From assembly GCA_014529385.2 (NCBI GenBank), contig CM043953.1:70291872-70355871 (forward strand): 64,000 bases of DNA, read 5' to 3'. The position numbers were made by a program, and so were the translations under genes. Shown here piece after piece: positions 54,758-64,000 of this stretch. Each line of letters begins with the position of its first letter. Positions within the stretch are counted from its first letter, which is position 1. The stretch is from Adiantum capillus-veneris (Eukaryota > Streptophyta > Polypodiopsida > Polypodiales > Pteridaceae). Under the pieces are notes generated by a model. The model was not told where the DNA came from. It saw only the letters and a list, made by a program, of their open reading frames with translations, and made no database searches.

Positions 54758-55797
54758 GAAGCTTTTGCTCATATACGCAATGACTTGAGAACAAAGCTTG
54801 ATATGAAGTCCATTAAAGGAGTCTTCCTAGGTTATGGGGAAGAAGGTGATATGGGCTATAGAGTGTGGTTACCACAGTTTAGAAAGGTAATACATAGCTG
54901 AGATGTAGTGTTCAATGAGGCAAAATTGCTTAAGAATGCTACAAAATCTGATGCTGACAAGAAAACAGTCAGATTTCAGCCTTCTATGCCACCCATTGAT
55001 GTTGAAAAAGAGCCTCATGATGCATTACCGCAAGCTGAAATTGATAATCAACCGGTTAACCTTGAGCCAGAAGAGATAGGACATGATTTTGATGCTCGTA
55101 ATGAGGATGGACAGCCACCTGAATTGGCTAAAAATGATTTTCAGCAGCATGATAGAGATGAAAATGAGTTGCCTTATGATGTAGAATCGTTGCCTGAGAA
55201 TGTAGATCATTGGGTATGCAGGTCAACTCGTTTGAGAAGGCAACCGTAGAGATTTAATCCCTCTTTGGATCATGTAATGTTGACAGATGAGGGTGAACCT
55301 CTTACTTATAAAGAGGCTAAGTCATGTGAGTCATCCAGTAAGTGGGAGCTTGTAATGCAAGAGGAAATGAAATCCTTGTATGCAAATGATACTTGGAATC
55401 TTGTGCCATTTCCTAAAGGGAGAAAGGCTCTTCCTAACAAATGGGTATACAAGATTAAGATTGTGGATGAAAAACCCAAGTACAAGGCAAGATTGGTTGC
55501 AAAAGGATATGCACAGAAAGAAGGAATTGATTTTCAAGAAATCTTTTCTCCTATTGTAAATCTTACAACTTTACGTGTCCTTTTTGCTCTCGTTCCAGTG
55601 CTTGATTTGGAATTGAATCAAATGGATGTAAAGACAGCGTTTTTGCATGGTGAGATTGAAGAGGACATATACATGAAATAACCTGAAGGTTTTGTAGTTC
55701 CTACACGCGAGTAATTTGTATGCAAACTGAAAAGGGCTCTGTATGGTTTGAGACAATCATCACGACAGTGGTATAAGAATTTTTACACTTTTATGCT
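54758..55797 (+). pseudogene. Copia element J, 5' visible part: integrase end and reverse transcriptase start
   Basis: Opens in the integrase C-terminal part (EAFAHIRNDLRTKLDMKSIK, GVFLGYGEEGDMGYRVW), then a variable acidic linker, then the RT: EEMKSLYANDTWNLVPFPKG, KWVYKIKIVDEKPKYKARLV, AKGYAQKEGIDFQEIFSPIV, QMDVKTAFLHGEIEEDIYM and ALYGLRQSSRQWYKNFYTFM. Stops at about 54899, 55247, 55679 and 55711. The chain is interrupted by element I at 55803 and resumes at 61353. The upstream half of J (gag, protease, most of integrase) is absent, replaced by LTR K. Confidence 0.88.
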
Positions 55798-55802
55798 GTT
55801 TC

Positions 55803-55994
55803 TGAAGGAGTACGAGCAGAAGTGCGACGCGAGAGAGAGTGCGAGAAGAAGAGCACGACGATATGGTGAACTCGCTCTACTGTAATGTGTAGAGCATAGT
55901 GAGTTCTTATTAGGTTTTTACAAAAGAATATGTGTACATACCTGGCGGCCCGCCCACTTACCTGGGCGACCACATTGGGCTTTATACCCCAACA
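55803..55994 (-). repeat. 3' LTR of element I
   Basis: 192 bp, TGAAGGAGTACGAGCAGAAG to TATACCCCAACA on the plus strand. It is followed by ACCTCCCACTTAAAG, the polypurine tract in reverse. Such short LTRs fit small Copia lineages. Confidence 0.95.
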
Positions 55995-56083
55995 ACCTCC
56001 CACTTAAAGTCCAATGTGGTACTTTAAGTGTGAGAGAAGCTACTATACAAGCTAATATACAAGAGATGTAGAGAAGTGATGTA

Positions 56084-59000
56084 CTACCCTACACCTAACT
56101 GCTTGCGAAAATGCGCAAAGCTCTCTGAGGGAAGTCCTTTTGTAAGTAGATCAGCAGGATTTTCTGTGGTGTGAACTTTGACAAGCTGAAGTTGCTTATC
56201 CTCGAGCATTTCCCTGATGAAATGATACTTCACATCCACATGCTTTGTCTTTGAGTGATAAACTGGATTGCGAGCCAATTGTATAGCACTTTGACTATCA
56301 CAATATAACACAGGCATCTCTTCTTTGATTCCGAAATCTGTTACTAGTCGATTAAGCCAAATTGATTCTTTTCATGCCTCTGATGCTGCAACATATTCAG
56401 CCTCTGTAGTAGACTGAGTAACACAATCTTGTAATCTAGAACGCCATGATACTGCTCCACCAGCCAATGTAAAGACATACCCTGACGTAGACCTTCGGTT
56501 GTCTAAGTCACCTGCATAATCTGAGTCTGTAAAACCCTTTACACTTAGCTCTTGACTCCCATAGCATATACGCATACTCTTTGTAGCTTTCAGGTATCTC
56601 AATATTCCTTTCACTGCCTCCTAATGTTTCTTGCTTGGGTTTGACATGTATTGACTTACTACTCCCACTGCAAATGCAATGTCTGGGCGAGTAGCAATCA
56701 TTGCATACATCAAACTACCCACTGCAGACGCATATGGAATCTTATCCATTTCAGCCTGTTTTTCCTCAGACAAAGGACAATCTTGTTTGCTAAGTTTCAC
56801 ATATGGTGGCAATGGAACACTCAATGCCTTTCCCTTCTCCATATTGAAACGTTGCAAAACCTTGTCAATATACTCTGTTTGAGATAACCAAATCAACTTC
56901 TTTGATCTGTCTCTCTCAATGCGCATACCAAGTATATGACTTGCCTCACCCATGTCTTTCATGTCAAACGATTTTTCCATCTTTGACTTCAAAGCTGAAA
57001 TTTCTTCCAAGTGCTTGCCAGCAATCAACATGTCATCCACATACAAAATAAGGATCAGCCAACTGCCATCCTTAGCCTTCTTTGTATATAGACAGTGATC
57101 GAACTCACTACGTTTGTAGCCTTGAGAAAGCATAAACTTGTGGAATTTATGGTACCATGCCCTCGGTGATTGTTTTAAGCCATAAAGACTCTTTAACAAC
57201 TCGCATACCCAACCTTCCTTGCCTTTCTCAACAAACCCTTCTGGCTGCAGCATGTAAATTTCCACATCTAAATCACCATGCAAGAACGCTGTCTTGACAT
57301 CCATTTGGTGCAACACCAAATCTAATATGGAAACCAATGCAAGAAAGCATCTCAATGTAGTCATCTTGACCACTGGAGAGAAGACTTCATCAAAGTCAAT
57401 GCCTTGTTCTTGCTTAAAGCCCTTGGCAACAAGCCTTGCTTTGTACTTTGGCTGACTATCATGAGCGGTGATCTTATACCTGTAAACCCATTTACAGGGT
57501 AGAGCCTTTTTGCCCCGTGGTAATTTAACTAGCTTCCATGTCTGGTTTTTATGCAGAGCTGTCATCTCTGACTGCATGGCCAATTGCCAATTCCCGGAGT
57601 CCTTCATTTGCATTGCTTCCTTGTAACATGAAGGCTCATTGCAATCAGTCAACATGACATAGTTCATAGATGGAACAAACCTATCAGGAGGTCGCGTGAC
57701 ACGTCCAGATCTACGCACAATAGGTGGCTCAGGCTCAGCCACAACCTGTGGTTCCACTCTATCCTATCCTTGCTCCTCTTGAGACCTGACATTTTGTCTT
57801 GCACGTGCAGGTCCATCTTCTTGGAGACAACTCTTCTAATCTCCTCAACCCTCTCTGGTTTAGAATGATATTTGGATTCATTAAAGTGAACATCATTGCT
57901 GCGGACAACCTTTCTGGATTCGAGATCCCAAAGTCTGTACCCCATCTCACCAGAATTACCATAGCCTAGAAAGATGCACTTTCTACTCTTTGGCTCAAGT
58001 TTGTTCCTAAATTCCCTTGGAACGTGAGTATATGCCTCACAACCAAAGACTCTGAGATGCTTGTATGAGGGCATTTTGCCTGACCATACCATCTCTGGCA
58101 CTGAATCCTTGTGCAAAACCTTGCTAGGAGATCTATTTACAAGATGAACAGCTGTTGATACAGCTTCAGCCCAAAACCCATTTGGCAGCTGTGCATTAGA
58201 CAACATACTTCTGACCTTCTCTTGTATGGTCCTATTCATCCTCTCAGCAACACCATTTTGAGGAGGATTGTAAGGAGCAATAAGTTCACGTTTTATACCT
58301 TTTGACTCACAAAAGTCCTGAAAGGCCTTTGAAACATACTCTCCACCATTGTCAGTGCGTAAGCATTTAAGCTTCTTGCCAGTCTGATTCTCCACAAGTG
58401 TCACAAACGTTTTGAAAACACTAAACGCTTCATCCTTGTGCTTGAGAAAGTAAACCCATACTTTCCTCGAGTAATCATCTATAAATGTCATAAAGTAAGA
58501 AGCTCCCCCTAGAGATAGTTTAGGCATAGGTCCACACAAATCACTATGAACAAGTGCCAACTGTGTATCTCTTCTACTGCTTCTATGCTTATGTGGCTGC
58601 TGTGTTTGCTTACCATATAGACAATGTTCACAGAATTCAAAATCATTAAATGAAAAGCCAGGCAAATAACCAGAACGAGACAAGATTTCCATTCCCTTCT
58701 TGGACATATGTCCTAACCGGCTATGCCACAAAGAAACGTTCAGCTACTCAGTTACATTGATTACATTTTTAGAGACATTTGATACATAAATCATGTAAAG
58801 TCCTCCAGATTTTACTCCATGTGCTACTGTCATAGAACCCTTGGATATCTTCCACATGTTCTGTCCAAAAATGGTAACGTAGCCAGCATCATCAAGTAAA
58901 TCTGTGTTGATCAAGCTCTTTGTAATTGCGGGAACATGTCTCACATTCTTCAGCGTGAAAGAAGAGCCATTCTGAAACTTCAATTGAACATCTCCAACAC

Positions 59001-60065
59001 CTAAGATCTCACATGTCTGCCCATTGCCTAGCCGAACATGATCTTTAGTGGTCACATAAGAAGTAAACCACTCCTTGTTTGGAGACACATGAAGTGATGC
59101 CCCTGAGTCTATTATCTAGTCACTCAGTGCATTTCCATCAGATGCTGTAAGAAGAGCTGAGTCCATTGTATTCTTCAAGAAGTAGATGTCTCCTGACACT
59201 AGACTGTCATCCTCTGCAACAGTGTTTGTCACATTTATTTCTTGAATCTTCACTGAGGACTTGTTCTTCTCACCATGGTCTTCAGATTTCTCTTTGCCTT
59301 TTTCTGCTTTCCATTCTCTGCAGTCTCTTTTCATGTGACCCTTCTTGCCACAATGGTAGCATTCTATGCCACTCTTGCCTTTAGCACTGCAGGACTTGCT
59401 ACGAGACTGATTCCTCTTTCCACCTTTGTACTTTTCTTTGGTCCTTCCCCTGACAACAAAGGCTGTTCCTTTGCCTTTGTCCATTGTCTTTCTATTGGTT
59501 TCTTCAGTAAGCATACTTCCTTCTACACCTGCTATGTTCAAACCATCTGGAGATGTAGAATTACTCAAAGCTATGCGAAAAGTGTCCCAACTTTCCGGCA
59601 ATGTGATCAACAGGAACATATAGCTCTAACAGGTTCATCAAACTTGACACCTTGAGCTGACAACTGAGTGTAGATTGTGTTGAATTCATTCAGATGATTG
59701 GACATAAGTGTCCCTTCTTTCATCTTCAAGTCAACAAGCTTCTTAAGCCAGTATACCTGTGAAGCTGCACTCTGCTTCTCATAAAGATCACTCAGCTTTA
59801 ACCATGCTTGATAAGCCGACATCTCGTCTGCTACATTGAAGTAAACGCTTTCTGCCAAAGTCATCTTAATGGTAGAAAGTGCCAATTCATCCATTTCGCT
59901 CCATTCATCTTCGTCCATATCTTCTGGTTTTATCCCTTTGAGCTTTATACGTTTTATCTGCTTCTTTTGTACCAACACGTGCCAAATCTGCTTCTTCCAC
60001 AATGGGAAATTGGTTCCATCCAGCTTCTTGATATTGTAAAGAGCATTGTCCTGTGATCCAGCCAT
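56084..60065 (-). pseudogene. Copia gag-pol polyprotein of element I, interrupted by few stops
   Basis: Start at 60065 (MAGSQDNALYNIKKLDGTNF). Gag continues to a CCHC knuckle, CYHCGKKGHMKRDC (about 59365). Protease: IIDSGASLHV (about 59112) right after a TAG. Integrase: zinc-binding HSRLGH...CEHCLYGK (about 58725-58615), then the DDE core with HSDLCGPM, TDNGGEY and NGVAERMNR. RT: KWVYRYKITAHDSQPKYKAR, QMDVKTAFLHGDLDVEIYM, ILYVDDMLIAG (about 57050). RNase H: FTDSDYAGDLDNRRSTSGYV, STTEAEYVAASEA, LYCDSQSAIQLARN, ending at 56084. Breaks: frameshifts near 59615 and 57760, TAG at about 59116, 58746 and 56620, TGA at about 56370. Such a polyprotein is normally cleaved by its own protease into particle and replication enzymes. 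Confidence 0.95.
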
Positions 60066-61146
60066 AGGTACGCTTCATAGTAGTTTACTTTCCGGGGAAA
60101 AATTCGGCAGAGTTTCCCCTGTAAATTGACCTCTGAACCAATATCAACCTGTCAAATGAACCAAGAAAGCTTCAAATTCTGCATAAATTTCGGCAGTCTC
60201 CTTTGTAAAATGGCTCTGGTGTACTCAAAAACAGACCAAAAAACAGCTCAAAAACACTGTCTCTCTGACACTATAAGCTGCGGGTAAACCTGTCCTGCAC
60301 CTGTACTATCTCTAACTGTCCTGTCACTGTCCTGTAAGCATAGACTGTGACAATGCCTCAACGGCAGTAAAGCAAAGATGCAATCCCAACTGTCTAACTC
60401 ACAATCAATACATCCTAGCTGCCTATCTAAGGGTGCTCGAGGGATCGCTCCAAGACCTGTATCACCGAAAGGATCTCAACATTCGAGAATCCCCCAGCTC
60501 AATAAAACCTCACTCGACCCTCAACAAAGGCTGCAGTAAATCTGACAGTACATAGACTTCCCACAAAGTCATACATCCACAAATTTCCCAGTATATGCTG
60601 TAACCGCTGCGGTGGTTGTTTGCTGCGTGACTCACAGCCAGCAAACCCTCAACAGACATACATCATCTCTGACAATACATCCCATGTGGAAGTACCTGCA
60701 ATGTCAGCATGAAATCTGGAATATCAAGCAGCAAACACAAGCTACCTGATGAACTAGTGGATGTCGCCTACAGTCTGTGTGTAGATGCACCCGTGTCGTA
60801 TGTGACACGCCTCCAAGAACTGTGAGCCGTCCTTCGATGTGTAGACAACCACAAATCAACACTCTGGGAGTGTCGATATCCTCAGCACCTGCAGTCGTAG
60901 GCCAAAAACCCCAAATTTGCAAAGTCGGATCTGCACCCGTCGAGACCACGTAGTCGAAAATGGCCTACGTAGACCTTTGTCGAAGCCGAACGGTGGCCGA
61001 GATGACCTCAGAATGAAATTCTGACAACACCGAGCCCTTTGGACTCACCCACGAGATTTGGGGCCGTATCTTCGCCTGTCGAATTTCACTCCAATCTGAG
61101 TTGGTGACTCTAGCCTCCTGCAGTGCTGCCCCGAGCCTCGATCTGA
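60066..61146 (-). other. 5' leader of element I
   Basis: About 1.08 kb between the primer-binding site and the gag start, without a supported gene. Contains CTGTCCTGTAAGC-like repeats of CTGTCCTG near 60285-60340. Leaders of this length are usual for packaging signals in LTR elements; no specific signal was identified. Confidence 0.7.
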
Positions 61147-61158
61147 GCTCTGATACCA
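61147..61158 (-). promoter_or_regulatory. Primer-binding site of element I
   Basis: TGGTATCAGAGC on the minus strand, two bases after the 5' LTR, matches the standard initiator tRNA-Met site. Confidence 0.92.
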
Positions 61159-61160
61159 GT

Positions 61161-61352
61161 TGAAGGAGTACGAGCGGAAGTGCGACGCGAGAGAGAGTGC
61201 GAGAAGAAGAGCACGACGATATAGTGAACTCGCTCTACTGTAATGTGTAGAGCATAGTGAATTCTTATTAGGTTTTTACAAAAGAATATGTGTACATACC
61301 TGGCGGCCCACCCACTTACCTGGGCGACCACATTGGGCTTTATACCCCAACA
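61161..61352 (-). repeat. 5' LTR of element I
   Basis: 192 bp, differing from the left copy by four A/G changes. Drives transcription towards lower coordinates; TTTATA near the PBS-distal end (GGGCTTTATACC on plus) is part of it. Confidence 0.95.
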
Positions 61353-62441
61353 GTTTCAAGGCTTTAAATGCAGCCATGTAGATCATTGTTTGTATACAAA
61401 AAGGGATGGAGATGGTAGTCCCATCATTCTTGTTCTGTATGTTGATGACATGCTGCTTGCTGGGAAACATAAGACTAGTCTTGATGCTCTGAAACGTAAG
61501 CTAAATTCAACATTTGCTATGAAGGATTTGGGTGATGCAGAGCATATTTTGGGCATGCGTATTAAAAGAGATAGAAAGCTGAAATTGTTGTTTTTATCTC
61601 AAGAAAGGTACATTGCAAAAGTACATGAATTGCAAAAGTACATGACAGGTTTAATATGGCTAATGCTAAGCCTCTTGGAGTACCTTTACCTCCATACACT
61701 AAGTTTAGCAAAGCAAATTGCCCAAAGGATGAGGTGGCATTGAAAGCCATGAAGGGAATCCTATATGCATCAGCTTGTGGTTCTTTTATACATGCTATGG
61801 TTTCCACTCGTCCCGACATTGCTTATGCAGTGGGAGTTATTAGTCGATACATGTCGAATCCTGGCAAAGCGTATTGGGAAGCTGTCAAATGCATTTTGAG
61901 ATATTTGAAAGGTACACAATCAAAGTGTATTTGTTATGGAAAAAGTGACTTAAAGTTATAGGGATATTGTGATGCAGACATGGCAGGTGACATGGATACC
62001 AGGAAATCTACCAGTGGATATGTATTTGCCATTGCTGGTGGTGAAGTCTCTTGGTGTTCTAGGTTGCAAAAAATTGCGGCATTGAGTACTACTGAGATTC
62101 AGCCCCACAGAGGCTTCAAAGGAGGCCATTTGGTTGGGCAAACTTGCAAAAGAACTTGGCATGCCTGCTCATACACCCGTGTTGGGTTGTGATAGCCAAA
62201 GTGCTGTCTATTTAGCCAAAAATGCCATGTTTCATGCGCGTACCAAACACATAGATGTGCTGTACCACTTCATATGTCAGGTATTGGAGGATGGTGTAGT
62301 CACCTTGACTAAGATCCATACACAGGATAACCCTGCAGATGTTCTCACCGAGAGTCTTGCTAAGGCTCAATATGAGCATTGCATACATCTGGTGGGAGCT
62401 GGTTAACTTAAAGGCGTCATTTATGCCTTTAAGTGGGAGGT
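61353..62441 (+). pseudogene. Copia element J, 3' part: reverse transcriptase end and RNase H
   Basis: Resumes at FQGFKCSHVDHCLYTKRDGD, then IILVLYVDDMLLAGKHKTSL (about 61425-61480) with the catalytic YVDD, MKDLGDAEHILGMRIKRDRK and LSQERYIAKV. After a frameshift near 61650: NAKPLGVPLPPYTKFSKANC, VSTRPDIAYAVGVISRYMSN, then RNase H parts [40 protein letters not shown] and HTQDNPADVLTESLAK, ending at 62406. A purine-rich tract AAGTGGGAGGT (62431-62441) precedes the LTR. It shares this tract and much protein similarity with element I, so I and J are related Copia lineages. Confidence 0.9.
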
Positions 62442-62724
62442 TGTTGGGTTAAAGGCCTAAATAACCCCGTTTTGTACATTTTTATACTTGGTCTAGGTTC
62501 ACATTGACCCTGGACAAATTCTTTTAAAGTCACTTATAATAAAAGTGGGAAAACCTAAAACTCACTTATTGAGTTTCCCCAAAAACGTGAGCTCTCTCTC
62601 TCTGCCTGCTTCGATCCCTAGCGCTTCCTTTCTGCTGCACTCTGCCTCCTGCTTCTTGACCCAATCCTGCACTACATCGCGACGCGCACCTACCGGTACC
62701 CTCTGCTTCGCGCTTTCATTGTGG
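62442..62724 (+). repeat. Truncated 3' LTR of Copia element J
   Basis: Starts TGTTGGGTTAAAGGCCTAAA directly after the polypurine tract. Continues about 280 bp until the sequence becomes that of element D's leader near 62725. The other LTR of J is not present. Confidence 0.7.
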
Positions 62725-64000
62725 TCACACCAAGGTTGCTTTTTCTTACCTCACGTCGATTGGCCGGCCGCTAAGTGCACGGTCCGCTCTCAATGAGTGA
62801 AAAGAGGCACAAGGGGAGGCTGGACAAGTCCTTCTTTCTTGGGTTTCCTGTCACTCTTCAAAAACATGATTAGGAATCGACATGTCTAAGAGGTCTTGGG
62901 TTACATGCAACTACAACAAGCAAAAAAAAATTTATGTGGTTCTTTCCTTGAGTGATACAGAACACTGCCAAAGCTTTGATACCAATGTAAGGTGCCGCGG
63001 AAGTGAATGTTGAACTTTGCTCAAGATGAGTGCTCCGAACTGTGCTCAAGGGTTTCTTTTACTTACGGAAGGGAGAGCCTTCTGTTCCTTTAGTGAGAGA
63101 GTGCAATGGACACAAACAAAGTGGATGAACACTGTGAGTGAAGGTGCTGAGACTGAGAGATAGAGAGAGCAGAGAATACGACACCAGAATGTTGTCAAAC
63201 CCTCCTCCGAAGGCCCTTCTCTCGTTGGCGAGAGAAGTCTATGCTATTGATTGCAGAATCTGGTACAAGATGCTGATGCAAATCTAAATGGTGCTATGTT
63301 GAGGGCGACAATGCTAAGGCTGAAAACTGAATGCTATGAGTCGGTTCCTGCCGCGCTAAGTTGGGGCTGTCCCGTGTACTTGATGCCTTGCTGAAAACGA
63401 TGTCTAACTGTCTCTAAAAACACTGAAGTCTCTATGCTGAAAAACGCGAGGTTCTGCTACTTCAAAGCGCTGAATTGGCTGCTTGAAAACGCTGCAGAAG
63501 ATGGCTGAAATTGTTAATCTATGGGGCTGAATTCACTGCTGCAAAAACGCTGCAATGCTGACTCCAAAACGCTAGTCTTAGGTTTCAAAAACACTAGCTT
63601 GATTGCTGAAAAAACGCTGGTTTTTACTGCTGAAAACGCCAGGCCTTGAAGGGTTCTTGCTTGAGAGAGCAGGGAGATGCCTGTTGCAAGTCTGTTGCCT
63701 GTGCACTTCCTCAACTTCTACCAGAAATGCTAGCGCTGGTTTTCTTATATCTTATCTTATGGAATTTGCCCTACCTGATTTTCTAACAAAAGTCACTTAA
63801 AATAATAAGTGAAAAACATCAAAAATAGGAAAAATAGGTTCTGTGCATTGGAAAATGCTCCTGATGGATTTTGATGGTAATGCTGATGATCAAGCTGTGT
63901 GCAACCAGAGGATATGCATCTACATTAAGTGTCTGGATATGCACGGTGTGCAAACAAACTCACAAAGGTGCCAGATCACTTCCTATTCTAGACTAACTTG
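62725..64000 (-). mobile_element. Element D: A-family element in reverse, leader and 5' LTR, runs off the window
   Basis: CACACCAAGGTTGC (62727 onward), GCTAAGTGCACGGTCCGCTC and TGAGTGAAAAGAGGCACAAG match the leader of element B at 37485-37600. On the minus strand the primer site TTGGTATCAAAGCTTTGGCAG (62985 downward) follows an LTR that starts on the plus strand at 62986 (TGTAAGGTGCCGCGGAAGTG) and continues past 64000. The LTR has the AAAACGC motif array and GATTGCAGAATC in place of GATTGCACAAAGTG. Everything downstream of the leader (gag-like frames) is lost at the join with J. Confidence 0.88.

Larger units (their letters stand above)
55798..61357 (-). mobile_element. Element I: nearly complete Copia retrotransposon nested in J, TSD GTTTC
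   Basis: GTTTC at 55798-55802 and 61353-61357 brackets a 5550-bp element with two 192-bp LTRs (55803-55994 and 61161-61352). On the minus strand it runs LTR, PBS (TGGTATCAGAGC, 61158 downward), leader, gag, protease, integrase, RT, RNase H, PPT (AAGTGGGAGGTTG) and LTR, the Copia order. The LTRs differ at four positions, all A/G transitions, so the insertion is the youngest dated one here. The polyprotein has only a few stops and frameshifts. Confidence 0.96.

Overview
The window looks like land-plant nuclear DNA, most probably from a large, repeat-rich genome of fern type. The genes have short GT-AG introns. There is a pentatricopeptide-repeat (PPR) pseudogene whose repeats read ILKACGS and SWNALIAG, a style I associate with fern and lycophyte PPR families. 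Almost everything else is nested LTR retrotransposons, one hAT transposon, tRNA-derived SINE pieces and long (GA/CT)n tracts. The species cannot be fixed from the sequence alone.

Layout. (1) 1-4.1 kb is the only stretch that looks like host or captured genes. A five-exon gene (21-2451, +) joins a Ulp1/SENP-type cysteine protease domain, an acidic linker and an FCP1/NIF-type HAD phosphatase domain. It converges on a two-exon gene of unknown function (4076-2656, -). Both models splice in frame with canonical sites. (2) 4.9-12.5 kb holds a decayed Copia remnant, local tandem repeats and unassigned non-coding DNA. (3) 12.5-16.8 kb is a structurally complete LTR element (A) with target-site duplication (TSD) CATAG, primer-binding site (PBS) and polypurine tract (PPT). 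It has no pol, so it is non-autonomous. (4) 16.8-21.3 kb holds the PPR pseudogene, SINE pieces, two solo LTRs in opposite orientation and the 5' end of another LTR element.

(5) 21.3-45.2 kb is a multi-level nest. A gypsy remnant (G) contains a chromodomain gypsy element (F). F's 5' LTR is split by a hAT element with a perfect 8-bp TSD. F's body is split by element B, a reverse-strand relative of A, with a perfect 5-bp TSD. B is itself split by another reverse-strand LTR element, C. A small TG...CA insert, probably a solo LTR, lies in F between protease and reverse transcriptase. (6) 45.2-54.8 kb holds a Copia gag remnant, a 148-bp tandem duplication, three reverse-strand LTRs (L, M, N), a reverse-strand chromodomain remnant and a truncated A-type LTR (K). 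(7) 54.8-62.7 kb is a Copia element (J) interrupted inside its reverse transcriptase by a younger Copia element (I) with 192-bp LTRs. (8) 62.7-64 kb is the start of another A-type element (D) that runs off the window.

The retroelements are broken by stops and frameshifts and none looks autonomous now. Element I is the closest to intact. Genes that could still be functional are the two at the left edge.
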